Positions 44,896 through 54,285 are shown, counted from the stretch's first letter. The stretch: 64,000 bases of DNA from Nostoc sp. FACHB-892 (GCF_014698795.1 NZ_JACJTR010000029.1:32577-96576); one strand, 5' to 3'. Notes: generated by a model not told the origin, from the letters alone. A program made the numbers and translations.

Positions 44896-45742
44896 ACCAG
44901 TTGATCAGGTGATAGTGGTTGTCCGCGATACGGATGCAGAAACTTGGGAATTTCTGGCGCAATTTAAAGCACCTAACTTGCCATTGCATACTGTGAAAGT
45001 CACACAACCAGGGGTAGTAGCAGCCCTGAACGCGGGACTAGCAGCAGTGGAGGGCGATATTGTTTCCATTACTGATGATGATGCTGCACCCCACCCAGAT
45101 TGGTTAGAGCGCATCGCCGCTTACTTTACCTCAGATAGTCGTCTCGGCGGTCTAGGAGGGCGTGATTGGATACACCACGGCAACAAATTAGAAGACGAAT
45201 CCCGCCCCGTAGTGGGACAGTTGCAGTGGTTTGGGCGAGTGATTGGCAACCATCACCTGGGAGTGGGAGAACCCCGCGAAGTCGATATTCTCAAAGGCGT
45301 AAACATGAGTTTTCGTAAAGAGGCAATCGGACAATTGCGCTTTGACGAACGGATGCGCGGTACAGGAGCGCAAGTACATTTTGAAATGGCATTCACTCTG
45401 ACATTAAAACGGGCTGGTTGGAAGATAATTTATGATCCTAATGTTGCTGTAGATCACTATCCAGCACAACGTTTTGATGAAGATCAGCGAAATAACTTTA
45501 ATGAAGTTGCCTTTATTAATTTAGTCCATAATGAAACCTTAGTTTTATTAGAGCATTTGCCATTTATCCGCAGGATTGTATTTTTATTCTGGGCAGTATT
45601 TGTAGGTACGTGCGATAGTTTGGGTTTCGTACAATGGTTGAGATTTTTACCTAGCCAAGGGCAGTTGGCAGGGAAAAAATTGCTGGCATCTTGGCGTGGA
45701 CGTTGGCAGGGATATAAAGAATTCGTAATTCGTAATTCGTAA
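44813..45742 (+). CDS. Family 2 glycosyltransferase
   Basis: 309 residues. The canonical GT2 opening RNTVLIPTYRRPQDLSRCL fixes the start at 44813, inside the end of the preceding gene. Further motifs are DIVSITDDDAAPHPDWLERI, GGLGGRDWIHHGNK and ILKGVNMSFRKEAIGQLRF. A hydrophobic segment near 252-272 (RRIVFLFWAVFVGTC) may bind the membrane. The final residues EFVIRNS and the stop are read from short tandem repeats (AATTCGT, 45720-45742), so the C-terminus is repeat-derived. Confidence 0.9.
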   Translation: MRNTVLIPTYRRPQDLSRCLLALQEQTKPVDQVIVVVRDTDAETWEFLAQFKAPNLPLHTVKVTQPGVVAALNAGLAAVEGDIVSITDDDAAPHPDWLERIAAYFTSDSRLGGLGGRDWIHHGNKLEDESRPVVGQLQWFGRVIGNHHLGVGEPREVDILKGVNMSFRKEAIGQLRFDERMRGTGAQVHFEMAFTLTLKRAGWKIIYDPNVAVDHYPAQRFDEDQRNNFNEVAFINLVHNETLVLLEHLPFIRRIVFLFWAVFVGTCDSLGFVQWLRFLPSQGQLAGKKLLASWRGRWQGYKEFVIRNS

Positions 45743-45828
45743 TTGCAGATCGATTATTTCACTGTGAATTCTTTTTAAACCTTCAGATTTACTTATGTGT
45801 GAATCTAAAATCTAAAATCTAAAATTGA

Positions 45829-47265
45829 ATGAATTCTAAGCAGATACTTTTTAATAGTTTTTTACAAGAAAGCTATTCTCCCCAAGAGCGATCGCTACAG
45901 GGTTGGATGGCGATCGCAGGCTTTATATTACTGACTGTAGTTTGCTATTTTGCTGGTGCTAGTGCCGCATTGCGCCTAATTTACCCGGTGATAGCTTTAG
46001 TAGTAGCCATATTTTTATACTTGCGGCATCCCATTCTCTACATCAGCTTTACCTGGTGGATCTGGTTTCTCACGCCCTTAGCTACGCGCTTGGTTGACTA
46101 TAGAGTGGGCTGGGATCCTACCCGCCAGATGCTCATAGCACCATACTTAGTAGTATTTGTAACTATTGCAACATTCTTGCGACACTTTCCCCGCGCCTCA
46201 CGTCAAGGGGGCTTGCCGTTTGTTTTGGCTTTTATCGGAGTCTTCTATGGCTTTCTTATCGGTCTAATTTATAACCCACCGATCCCTGTAGCACGCGGAC
46301 TGCTGGATTGGCTTAGTCCAGTCATCTTCGCTTTTCACTTATTTATAAACTGGCGAGATTATCCCAGCTATCGCCAGAACATTCAGCGAACATTTCTTTG
46401 GTGTGTGTTGATTTTAGGAGCTTATGGCGTATATCAATTTGTTGTGGCTCCTGAGTGGGACAGATATTGGCTCATAGAATCAAAACTATTCATGAGTTCT
46501 GGAAACCCTGTACCTTTCGGGATGCGTGTTTGGAGTACATTGCACTCAGTCGGTCCCTTTGGTTCAGTCATGCAAACTGGGTTGCTGTTGTTATTTACCA
46601 GTTCTGGAAATTTAATTTTTCCTGCTTCAGCTGTTGGTTACTTGTCCTTCCTCTTAACACAAGCACGGACTAATTGGGGCGGCTGGCTATTGGGAATAAT
46701 TATGATCATGGGTTCAGTAAAAACCCGGATTCAAATGCGCTTAATCACCATAATTGTAGTGATGGCAATTTGTGTTGTGCCGTTGACAACTATCGAGCCA
46801 ATTGCTGGGGTTGTAGCAGCACGTTTGGAAACCTTTTCTAATCTTGAAGAAGATAATAGCTTTAAAGATAGATCGGGAACTTATGACAAAAATCTTGGTT
46901 TAGCCCTTTCTAATGCTTTAGGTAATGGGCTAGGAAATATTTGGAAGGTCAACGAAAAAACTGGTCAAATAGAAGTAGTGGTGATTGATAGCGGCATTTT
47001 AGATATATTTTTCACCCTTGGTTGGTTTGGAGCCATCTTTTATATGGGTGGATTAATTTTTTTAATTATTAGTGTTAGCAGCTATGGTGAAGGTCGTTTC
47101 GATAGTTTTATCAGTGCTGCCCGCGCCATTGGTATCAGTTCTGCTACACAGTTAATTATCGGTAGCGGTATGTTAAGTGTGGCTGGGATGATTCTTTGGG
47201 GATTTTTAGCTATGGCTATGGCAGGACACAAGTACTATCAACATCAAAAAAATTATCAATTATGA
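45829..47265 (+). CDS. Wzy/O-antigen-ligase-like membrane protein
   Basis: 478 residues with about ten or more membrane segments spread over the whole length, starting WMAIAGFILLTVVCYFAG. A large loop near the C-terminal third contains ETFSNLEEDNSFKDRSGTYD, and DSGILDIFFTLGWFGAIF follows. TQARTNWGGWLLGII resembles the conserved Arg-bearing helix of O-antigen ligases and polymerases. It is predicted to polymerise or ligate the polysaccharide units in the membrane. Confidence 0.85.
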   Translation: MNSKQILFNSFLQESYSPQERSLQGWMAIAGFILLTVVCYFAGASAALRLIYPVIALVVAIFLYLRHPILYISFTWWIWFLTPLATRLVDYRVGWDPTRQMLIAPYLVVFVTIATFLRHFPRASRQGGLPFVLAFIGVFYGFLIGLIYNPPIPVARGLLDWLSPVIFAFHLFINWRDYPSYRQNIQRTFLWCVLILGAYGVYQFVVAPEWDRYWLIESKLFMSSGNPVPFGMRVWSTLHSVGPFGSVMQTGLLLLFTSSGNLIFPASAVGYLSFLLTQARTNWGGWLLGIIMIMGSVKTRIQMRLITIIVVMAICVVPLTTIEPIAGVVAARLETFSNLEEDNSFKDRSGTYDKNLGLALSNALGNGLGNIWKVNEKTGQIEVVVIDSGILDIFFTLGWFGAIFYMGGLIFLIISVSSYGEGRFDSFISAARAIGISSATQLIIGSGMLSVAGMILWGFLAMAMAGHKYYQHQKNYQL

Positions 47266-47357
47266 ATTAATCCGAGAATATTTGACTGGATACAAATTGT
47301 TTTTTGTAGTTAGTTAAACAACAAAATATTACAACTTAAATAGGACTGGAATCAATT

Positions 47358-48470
47358 ATGAAAGCAATTATTGTAATGCCACTAGCCGAACAACGAGGTG
47401 GCGGTGAAATGATGCTCTGGGATTTGGTGCAACAGGGACGTAATGCTGGTGTTGATTGGCTGGTGATATTTTTAGAAGACGGCCCGATGGTCGAACAAGT
47501 AAAGTCCCTTGGCATTGATGCACGAGTTGTAGAAAGTGGACGTTTACGCCAAATCCACCGTTTTATTGCCGCCGTTTTTCGGATAGCTGCGATCGCCCGC
47601 CGCGAACGTGCAGATATAATTGTCAATTGGATGTGGATTACGCATATATCTGGAGGTTTGGCGGCGATGCTGGCTGGGCTGCCTGCTGTGTGGTATCAGC
47701 TAGAAGTGCCTAGTGATAAGACTTGGTTGGTGCGAATTGCTACTTTAATCCCAGCTCGTGCGATTATCACTCTCTCCCAAGATGGCAAGCAAGCACAGGC
47801 AGAGATTTGGCCCCACAGGCCAACACCCTTGGTTTATCCTGGTGTCGCACTAGACCGATTTGAGCCTGATGCTTTGCCAACTCCTGAAGAAGCACGGCGG
47901 AAACTGGGCTTACCTTCGCACGGGCCGTTGATTGGAATTGTTGGGCGATTGCAACGATGGAAGGGAATGCACGTATTGGTACAAGCAATGCCGAAAATTT
48001 TACAAAAGTATCCTGATGCTCATTGTGTAATAGTAGGCGGTAAGCACGATTTAGAACCGGATTATGAGGAATTTTTAAAAGCAGAAATTGCCGCCTTGGG
48101 CTTGAAAGAGCAAGTAATTATGGCTGGTTTACAGCGTAATATCCCGGAGTGGGTGCAGGCGATGGATGTATTCGTTCATGCATCAGATAAAGAGCCATTT
48201 GGAATTGTGATTATTGAGGCGATGGCGCTGGGTAAACCTGTGATTGCTGGCGATGCTGGCGGGCCGACAGAGATTATTACCGATGGCATGAATGGATTAT
48301 TAACACCTTACGGTGATGCAGAGAAATTAGCGATCGCAATTCTCCGCTATCTTGACGAACAAGAATTTGCCCAGAGTGCCGGAGTAGCTGCCAGGCAACG
48401 CGCCCTCGATTTCTCAACGCAGAATTATGCTCAAAACTTTATTAGTGCAATTCGTGCTGCTAAGGCTTAA
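47358..48470 (+). CDS. Glycosyltransferase family 4
   Basis: 370 residues. MKAIIVMPLAEQRGGGEMML opens the acceptor domain. PLVYPGVALDRFEP, GIVGRLQRWKGMHVLVQAM, HCVIVGGKHDLEPDYEEFL and KEPFGIVIIEAMALGKPVIA (EX7E) form the donor domain. It is the last plus-strand gene of the island and is followed by a stem-loop at 48491-48519. Confidence 0.92.
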   Translation: MKAIIVMPLAEQRGGGEMMLWDLVQQGRNAGVDWLVIFLEDGPMVEQVKSLGIDARVVESGRLRQIHRFIAAVFRIAAIARRERADIIVNWMWITHISGGLAAMLAGLPAVWYQLEVPSDKTWLVRIATLIPARAIITLSQDGKQAQAEIWPHRPTPLVYPGVALDRFEPDALPTPEEARRKLGLPSHGPLIGIVGRLQRWKGMHVLVQAMPKILQKYPDAHCVIVGGKHDLEPDYEEFLKAEIAALGLKEQVIMAGLQRNIPEWVQAMDVFVHASDKEPFGIVIIEAMALGKPVIAGDAGGPTEIITDGMNGLLTPYGDAEKLAIAILRYLDEQEFAQSAGVAARQRALDFSTQNYAQNFISAIRAAKA

Positions 48471-48490
48471 CCGTCTGAAGTACATCAAAG

Positions 48491-48519
48491 CAAGCTCCTC
48501 CCCGCAAGCGAGGAGCTTG
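48491..48519 (+). terminator. Stem-loop at the end of the polysaccharide island
   Basis: CAAGCTCCTC (48491-48500) pairs perfectly with GAGGAGCTTG (48510-48519) around CCCGCAAGC. It lies 20 bases after the last glycosyltransferase stop and before a convergent gene. There is no long T-run, but the position suits transcript termination from both sides. Confidence 0.55.
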
Positions 48520-48556
48520 GGGATGAGGTTCTTGTATTTCATTAACCCCATATCAC

Positions 48557-49051
48557 CTAAAACATCTCAAACTCTAATTGATGACTCTTGAGAAAATCAT
48601 GGGTAAAATGATCCACCACATTTGTATCAGCTAGTTCCAAATTATAAAAATCTACAGCTTCATGATCAAAATATGGCCCAGCGTGCCAAGTACCCTCATG
48701 TAGCTTGATAAAACAATTTCCCGGAATGCGGAAAGCAGCAATCTCTTCTAATGCTGGTTCATTCACATCATTATTAGGAGGACAAACTGCAATTAACCAA
48801 TCCTTCCCTTCCAAAGAACCCAGACATTGAGTGCATTGCATATGACGAGTAATTTTGTGAAACTTTCGCCCTCTCTTCTGCAACCGCATAATATAAAATC
48901 TTGGAATCCCGTTTTGCAGGTTTAACTGGGCATCTTCCGCATCGTAAGCTTTGCCATCAAGACTTGCAAAAATCACCTGTCCATAACGCCGAAAGTTTTC
49001 AGAAGTCACCCATTGTGCTTGCAATTGTTGCACTGTCTTTGATGTACTCAT
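48557..49051 (-). CDS. Ureidoglycolate lyase family (AllA-like) cupin protein
   Basis: 164 residues. The family pattern is NFRRYGQVIFASLDGK near the start, FYIMRLQKRGRKFHKITRHMQCTQ in the middle, FRIPGNCFIKLHEGTWHAGPYF and a C-terminal VDFYNLELADTNVVDH. Members cleave ureidoglycolate to glyoxylate and urea in purine catabolism. Many cyanobacterial homologues have not been tested. There are no other allantoin genes in the window. Confidence 0.85.
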   Translation of the reverse strand: MSTSKTVQQLQAQWVTSENFRRYGQVIFASLDGKAYDAEDAQLNLQNGIPRFYIMRLQKRGRKFHKITRHMQCTQCLGSLEGKDWLIAVCPPNNDVNEPALEEIAAFRIPGNCFIKLHEGTWHAGPYFDHEAVDFYNLELADTNVVDHFTHDFLKSHQLEFEMF

Positions 49052-49168
49052 ATCAGACCTTTGAGATGCTTAGGTCTATTTTCCCCCAAAATGACTGAGT
49101 TTTATACAGTCATAATGGTGACTTCCTGAGTTTAAATGCCCTACATTATTTATTGTGAAAAAATAATC

Positions 49169-50188
49169 TCAACTTGCTAGATAACTACGTACTTGTTCTT
49201 TTTGCCGTCGGAGGAGACTTAGAGCTTTTTGCTCTATCTGACGCACCCGTTCTCGACTAATACCCATGCGATCGCCAATCTGTGCTAAAGAAAGTTCATA
49301 TCCATCAGTCAGGCCAAAGCGCAAGGTTAATATTTCTCGCTGCTGGGGAGACAGCTTTGCCAACAAGTCTTGTAAGTCTTGGTGCAAAGATTCTTCAACG
49401 GCATAGTCTTCGGGAGAAGGGCCATCATCCTCCAGTATGTCCTGCAATTCTGTATCTTGTTGTTCACCAACTCGCGCCTCTAAAGAGAAGGGTTGACGGG
49501 CCAAGAACAAACACTCTCGAACTTGGCTCGGTGTCAAAGATAACGCGGTGGCAATTTCAGCAGTAGTAGGAACGCGACCTAACTGTTGAGATAATTCTCG
49601 CTGCACCCGTTTAATTTTGTTCAGTTTCTCAAAGACGTGGATAGGTAAACGAATTGTTCGTCCTTGTTGAGCGATCGCTCGTGTGATCCCTTGACGAATC
49701 CACCAGTAAGCGTAGGTAGAAAACTTATAACCAAGAGCAGGATCAAATTTATCCACCCCTCGCTCTAAACCCAAAGTACCTTCTTGAATTAAATCCATAA
49801 ATTCCAGGTTGCGGTGCTGGTATTTCTTTGCCACTGCTACCACTAACCGGAGATTAGCCTGAATCATCTTCTGTTTGGCTTGATGTCCTTGTCTTAGCTG
49901 TTGCTTTAGCAACTCAACACTTAATTCCACCTGATCTGCCCATTCATGCAGCGTGGGTTCCTGCTTTAATTTCACAGCCAATTCTTCTTTAGCAGCTAGT
50001 AAATTCATCATCTGCTGCACATGTTGGGCAAAAATAACCTCTTGTTCACGAGTCAACAAATCTACACGCCCGATCTCTTGCAGATAACTACGTACAATAT
50101 CATCTGTAGCTCGAGGTTTTTTATCTGCTGCTAAGTTTTTTTTCTTCGTTTGTTGAACTTCGGTAGGTGGAGATGTTAAGTTGCTCAT
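49169..50188 (-). CDS. Group 2 RNA polymerase sigma-70 factor (RpoD family)
   Basis: 339 residues. It lacks the acidic region 1.1, so it is a non-essential group 2 sigma. Region 1.2 reads DDIVRSYLQEIGRVDLLT. Region 2 reads ANLRLVVAVAKKYQHRNLEF and FSTYAYWWIRQGITRAIA. Region 3 begins IRLPIHVFEKLNKIKRVQ. Region 4 has LSLAQIGDRMGISRERVRQIE. In heterocystous cyanobacteria these sigmas (SigB/C/D/E types) act in nitrogen, stress and light responses; I cannot tell which one this is. A very long spacer lies upstream. Confidence 0.94.
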   Translation of the reverse strand: MSNLTSPPTEVQQTKKKNLAADKKPRATDDIVRSYLQEIGRVDLLTREQEVIFAQHVQQMMNLLAAKEELAVKLKQEPTLHEWADQVELSVELLKQQLRQGHQAKQKMIQANLRLVVAVAKKYQHRNLEFMDLIQEGTLGLERGVDKFDPALGYKFSTYAYWWIRQGITRAIAQQGRTIRLPIHVFEKLNKIKRVQRELSQQLGRVPTTAEIATALSLTPSQVRECLFLARQPFSLEARVGEQQDTELQDILEDDGPSPEDYAVEESLHQDLQDLLAKLSPQQREILTLRFGLTDGYELSLAQIGDRMGISRERVRQIEQKALSLLRRQKEQVRSYLAS

Positions 50189-50856
50189 GGTTATTTGCTC
50201 CTCTGTAACCTCATCAATTTATTGGTATCAAGTCTAGATATTCAGACCCATAGCCATTTCACACTGCTAATCAATCAATTAACAATACTGATGAATTTTG
50301 GTCTATAATACATTACAAGTCAATTCTTGGAGATAATAAACCCAAAATCAACCCACGCTCTAATAATAACATCATCAGTAGTGACAAATCAATTACCTCA
50401 AGTACCATCACCATAGCTTTAGAACCAATTACACTGCTTTATTATTGATATTTTGATGTATTTAAACATATTATTGTTGATTCAATTTTTAAACAAAATT
50501 TATGAATAAATTCAATATTTTTCCAAAAATATTTGATTACAATAAGAATTTTAATAACAGTAAACCTCTAAATTAGCCTTAATTGAAAATTATTAAAATA
50601 CCAAATAACAATTTATTTTTATTAAATATCAAATTATTAAACCTAAAATACCCATTTTTTACCCCTAATTCTTTGCTAAATAATCCAATTGTATCAAGTT
50701 CAGTACGTAGACTGCTTACCATGATAAAAGCACTTTTTTAACCTCTTATACTTAAGGACAACTTTTTTAGAAGCAGTTCAACTGGGGATTCACCAACCGC
50801 TACAAAGGGAACAAACAAGTTAAATCTTCTTTTCTCCTACCTTCAGCAATACAGCA
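50189..50856. other. AT-rich region upstream of the sigma factor gene
   Basis: Strongly AT-rich with many poly-A and poly-T runs (for example 50440-50680) and no plausible coding frame. It must contain the sigma gene promoter. No binding motif could be assigned with confidence. Confidence 0.4.
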
Positions 50857-50963
50857 TATAGCGGCTCTCATTCAGATGCGGTACAAGATTATATTGCAAG
50901 GTGTAGAGGCACGGCAGTGCCGTGCCCTTACGGGTGTAACTCACGTAAACGAGAACCGCTATA
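50857..50963. mobile_element. MITE-like element, family B copy 1 (107 bp)
   Basis: It starts TATAGCGGCTCTCATT and ends GAGAACCGCTATA, with 13-bp inverted ends (one mismatch). The interior contains the near-perfect hairpin GGCACGGCA-G-TGCCGTGCC at 50908-50926. Related ends occur at 54286 and at 62496/62659. Confidence 0.7.
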
Positions 50964-51063
50964 ACTGCCTTACTTCTTGAAAATTCATTTATATCATGTC
51001 TGGGTAATTAATAATGATTCCCACAGTCGTTACACCTCACCCTTTAATCCCTTCTCGAAGAGC

Positions 51064-51229
51064 CTACGGTATACATATAAGTCTAGAATTATACCTAAGA
51101 GCGGGTTTCATTGCCCTAAGCTTTAAATTTTGGGGATAAACTGAGTTTCAAGCCCACCCAAATTTGGGTATTTATGGGGGCTAGAAGCGATGAAACCTAT
51201 ATGGGCAATTACTTGTGTGTATACCGTAG
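51064..51229. mobile_element. MITE-like element, family C copy 1 (166 bp)
   Basis: CTACGGTATACATATAAGT at the left end and ACTTGTGTGTATACCGTAG at the right end form inverted repeats. It is almost the same length and has the same ends as the element at 54335-54501; both show TCTAGA just inside the left end. Confidence 0.7.
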
Positions 51230-51244
51230 CTCGAAGAGGGCAAA

Positions 51245-51397
51245 GCAGGGTGGTTTCATACCGAAGAAAAATACATAAGTCTTGATTTCTCGTTTTGTAG
51301 CATGGCTTTTTACCCTACTTCCATCCCTCTCCCCGAAAGCTAGCGAGGCTTTGAAACCCAGTTTTAATTTTTCTCTGGTTGTATGAAATCACCCTGC
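51245..51397. mobile_element. MITE-like element, family D (153 bp)
   Basis: GCAGGGTGGTTTCATA (51245-51260) and TATGAAATCACCCTGC (51382-51397) are inverted with 15 of 16 matches. It is non-coding. It lies 16 bases from the family C element, making a row of three elements before hemD. The remaining 51398-51491 shows no gene. Confidence 0.65.
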
Positions 51398-51491
51398 TTG
51401 TAGGGAAGGGGTTGGGGGTTAGGTTTCTATTAGACTTAACTGAAAGCCTTTATATTGAGCAACGCCCATTATAAGGTGGAATAGCCGTGAA

Positions 51492-52346
51492 ATGACAGAT
51501 AAACAAATGCACATCCAATCAACAGAAATCAATCTGCTCACACCATCTAGAGAATTACCTCTATATGGCAAGAGAATTTTAGTCACAGCACCGAGAAATT
51601 ATGCTTATAGGTTATCTGAACAAATCATCAAACAAGGTGGTTTACCTGTTTTCATGCCTACTATCGAAACCTGCTATTTATCAAACTACAATAAGTTAGA
51701 TACTGCTCTATACCAAATAGATGAATTTGATTGGATTATCTTCACAAGTAGAAATGGCATCACTGCATTTTTTCACCGGATGAATGATTTAGATATTTCT
51801 GTATCTGTGGTACAAAAATGCCAATTATGTGCTTTAGGAAAAGATGCAGAAAGCTTATTATCTTTTTGTGGCAAAGTAGATTTAATTCCTACAGAATCTA
51901 GCCCAGGCGGGATTGTAGCTGAATTAGCAAAACTACCGGAAATTCACAACAAAAAAGTGCTGATACCTGCTCCAGAAGTTGTTGGTTTGCCTGAGCCTGA
52001 TGTTGTACCCAATTTAATTACTGATTTGCAGCAATTAGGCATAGAAGTAACCCGCGTACCCGCATATATTACACAGGGCTTAAACACAAGTATCTACAGT
52101 ATTGAATTAAACCTGATTCGCCAAGGAAGGATTGATGTAATTGCCTTTAGTAGCACCGCGGAAGTAGAAAGCTTTTTAACAATGGTCAACTCGCAAAACG
52201 ATTATGAACGCTGTATAATTGCATGTTTTGGCCCTTATACAACTGCTAATGCGCGAAAGTTGGGTGTAAATGTCTCCATCGTGGCTAAAGATTATAGTTC
52301 ATTTGAGGGATTTGCTGAAGCGATCGCAACATTTTTTTCTCACTGA
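51492..52346 (+). CDS. hemD: Uroporphyrinogen-III synthase
   Basis: 284 residues. The two-lobed HemD fold is indicated by LYGKRILVTAPRNYAYRLSE, DWIIFTSRNGITAFFHRM, GKDAESLLSFCGK, ESSPGGIVAELA, and in the second lobe IDVIAFSSTAEVESFLTM and IACFGPYTTANARKLG. The enzyme closes hydroxymethylbilane with inversion of ring D on the way to haem, chlorophyll and cobalamin. HemD is poorly conserved, but this motif order is typical. The start at ATG 51492 follows a weak site. Confidence 0.88.
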   Translation: MTDKQMHIQSTEINLLTPSRELPLYGKRILVTAPRNYAYRLSEQIIKQGGLPVFMPTIETCYLSNYNKLDTALYQIDEFDWIIFTSRNGITAFFHRMNDLDISVSVVQKCQLCALGKDAESLLSFCGKVDLIPTESSPGGIVAELAKLPEIHNKKVLIPAPEVVGLPEPDVVPNLITDLQQLGIEVTRVPAYITQGLNTSIYSIELNLIRQGRIDVIAFSSTAEVESFLTMVNSQNDYERCIIACFGPYTTANARKLGVNVSIVAKDYSSFEGFAEAIATFFSH

Positions 52347-52491
52347 TTTTGATCTGAAGCTTTTGGTATATGTAAACTAGCCCCACTAACCCCTTGAGAA
52401 TCTGAAATAGTCAACCATAATCAACTCTAGACTAGCAGCACATAAACCCGTAGTATCGAATATGGAGTTTATATGAGTTAGGAATTGTTAC

Positions 52492-52791
52492 ATGGCAACT
52501 TATAAGGTCACATTACGTACCCCAGACGGCGAACAAGTAATTGACGTTCCTGAAGATGAGTACATTCTAGAGATCGCTAACGAGGAATATGAGCTGGACT
52601 TGCCATATTCCTGTAACGCTGGTTCTTGCTCTACCTGCACCGGTAAACTGATTTCAGGTACAATTGACCAATCAGATCAGAACTTCTTAGACAACGATCA
52701 AATGGACGAAGGATGGGTTCTTACTTGCGTTGCCCGTCCCACTTCTGATTGCGTTATCGAAACCCATCAAGAAGAAGCGCTTAATGCTTAA
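52492..52791 (+). CDS. Plant-type [2Fe-2S] ferredoxin
   Basis: 99 residues. Cluster ligands are Cys41, Cys46, Cys49 and Cys79 (SCNAGSCSTC and LTCVA), the CX4CX2CX29C spacing of photosynthetic ferredoxins. GTIDQSDQNFLDNDQ and the C-terminal IETHQEEAL are conserved. It is closer to the vegetative PetF type than to heterocyst FdxH, but VARPTSDC and the EEYELDLPYSCN region differ from the major PetF, so it is probably a minor isoform. A strong terminator follows. Confidence 0.95.
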   Translation: MATYKVTLRTPDGEQVIDVPEDEYILEIANEEYELDLPYSCNAGSCSTCTGKLISGTIDQSDQNFLDNDQMDEGWVLTCVARPTSDCVIETHQEEALNA

Positions 52792-52961
52792 CTAAGAAAT
52801 GTGGATTTAATAAAGAGCAAGTTTTGGAAGGTGCGTTAGAACATTCATCCTAGCGTACCTAAAATCTGAGATGGTATCGTACTCCCGGCGATAACATACT
52901 CTAAAAGATTTAAAATTTTGCACTTTTGTAATAAATCTGTATAGGCTGAGTAATTAACGCT

Positions 52962-52993
52962 AAAAAGCGCTCTCCTTATGGAGAGCGCTTTTT
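52962..52993. terminator. Strong bidirectional terminator between ferredoxin and hsp20
   Basis: AAAAAGCGCTCTCC-TTAT-GGAGAGCGCTTTTT is a perfect 14-bp stem with A- and T-tracts on both sides. It lies between two convergent genes and serves both. Confidence 0.95.
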
Positions 52994-53031
52994 ATTCAGT
53001 TTAATAGATAACTAGCATATCAAAGTTGAAA

Positions 53032-53487
53032 TTAGCCAGATGATGCTAGATTAACTTTGACAACTTTATTCTTTTCTTCTTCAGCTTTGGGTAGCATCAG
53101 GTTCAAAATGCCATCTTTATAATCTGCGGTAACATTGGTATTTTGAATCCGAGCAGATAAAGGAATTACACGTTGGAATTTACCGTAGTGGAATTCGGTT
53201 TTGATCAGACCTTTATCTTCAGATTTTGCTTCAGATTTTCGCTCACCACTCAGGTATACAGCATTTTCTGTAACTTGTAAATCTAGGTCTTTAGCTTCAA
53301 TTCCCGGAAGTTCTACCTTCAGATGAATTGCATCTTCAGTTTCTTTTAACTCAGCAGCAGGGACTCTGGATAAACCTCTATCCAAAAATGCAGTTGACAA
53401 AGTATCTTCATCAAATAGGCGATTGATTTGACGTTGTATCGCGTTAAATTCTTGCCACGGATTCAAATGCAAACGTACCAATGTCAT
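53032..53487 (-). CDS. hspA: Small heat-shock protein (Hsp20/alpha-crystallin)
   Basis: 151 residues from ATG 53487 with GAGG upstream; the ATG at 53508 is less well placed. The N-terminal arm MTLVRLHLNPWQEFNAIQRQ is followed by the alpha-crystallin domain with AIHLKVELPGIEAKDLDLQV and SARIQNTNVTADYKDGILNL, and a short tail. It is an ATP-independent holdase that protects proteins and membranes during heat stress. Upstream bases 53488-53893 hold no gene; no CIRCE-type operator was seen. Confidence 0.93.
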   Translation of the reverse strand: MTLVRLHLNPWQEFNAIQRQINRLFDEDTLSTAFLDRGLSRVPAAELKETEDAIHLKVELPGIEAKDLDLQVTENAVYLSGERKSEAKSEDKGLIKTEFHYGKFQRVIPLSARIQNTNVTADYKDGILNLMLPKAEEEKNKVVKVNLASSG

Positions 53488-53893
53488 ATCTCTACCTCGT
53501 ATAACCACTATTTTTTCTCTCCAATCATTGGAGATTTGATTCCTCGCTTTGTTCTCATAGTATTTAAAAATAAAAGTGGGGTAAATTCGGTTTTTATCAC
53601 CTGAGCGATGATAATTGCCGAACTATAAATCCTTTTACTATAAATGTACGGTAACCTAAACTATTGAGGTTCGGTAAATTCGACAAAAGCAGACTTGAAA
53701 TATAGCAATTGTATTTGAAATATCGGTACAAGTGTCACCCGCGTCCCTTCTCTTAAAGCTTGCAACGCGTAGCCTATCGTACAAGTTTTTAGGAGGTTCA
53801 CGCGAATAATGATAATAATCTGAGTTATTGTACTTTTTGATTTTTACAGAGATAAAATAATGAGAGATTCCTCACAAACTGCTGATAACAAAT

Positions 53894-54214
53894 ATGTCAA
53901 CAAGTTGGATTTACCTTATCGCCGCAATCCTGTTTGAAGTTTCAGGCACAACTTGCATGAAGTTATCGCAAGGATTTACTAAAATAGGACCTTCCATATT
54001 CATAGCTGTTTTTTATGTACTTTGTTTTACTTTTTTGACACTTGCTCTCAAGAAACTTGAAGTGAGCGTGGCTTATTCTGTCTGGGCTGGATTGGGAACT
54101 GTCTTAATTGCTATTATTGGTATTATCTGGTTTCGTGAATCTGCCACATTAATGAAGCTCATTTCTATAGCCTTAATAATCATGGGAGTCATTGGCATAA
54201 ATGCAAGCCAATAA
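53894..54214 (+). CDS. Small multidrug resistance (SMR) family transporter
   Basis: 106 residues with four membrane helices. Helix 1 (WIYLIAAILFEVSGTTCMKL) carries the essential Glu of EmrE-type exporters. AYSVWAGLGTVLIAIIGIIWF is the conserved helix 3, and GVIGINAS closes helix 4. It works as a proton-coupled dimer exporting cationic or guanidinium-like compounds. It is a single gene, whereas many SMRs come as pairs. Confidence 0.93.
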   Translation: MSTSWIYLIAAILFEVSGTTCMKLSQGFTKIGPSIFIAVFYVLCFTFLTLALKKLEVSVAYSVWAGLGTVLIAIIGIIWFRESATLMKLISIALIIMGVIGINASQ

Positions 54215-54285
54215 ATGAAATATGTATGAATCTAGAAAAGTATTTTGGGATTCTAAAATAAAAGCGTAGATATGCAACAGTTTGT

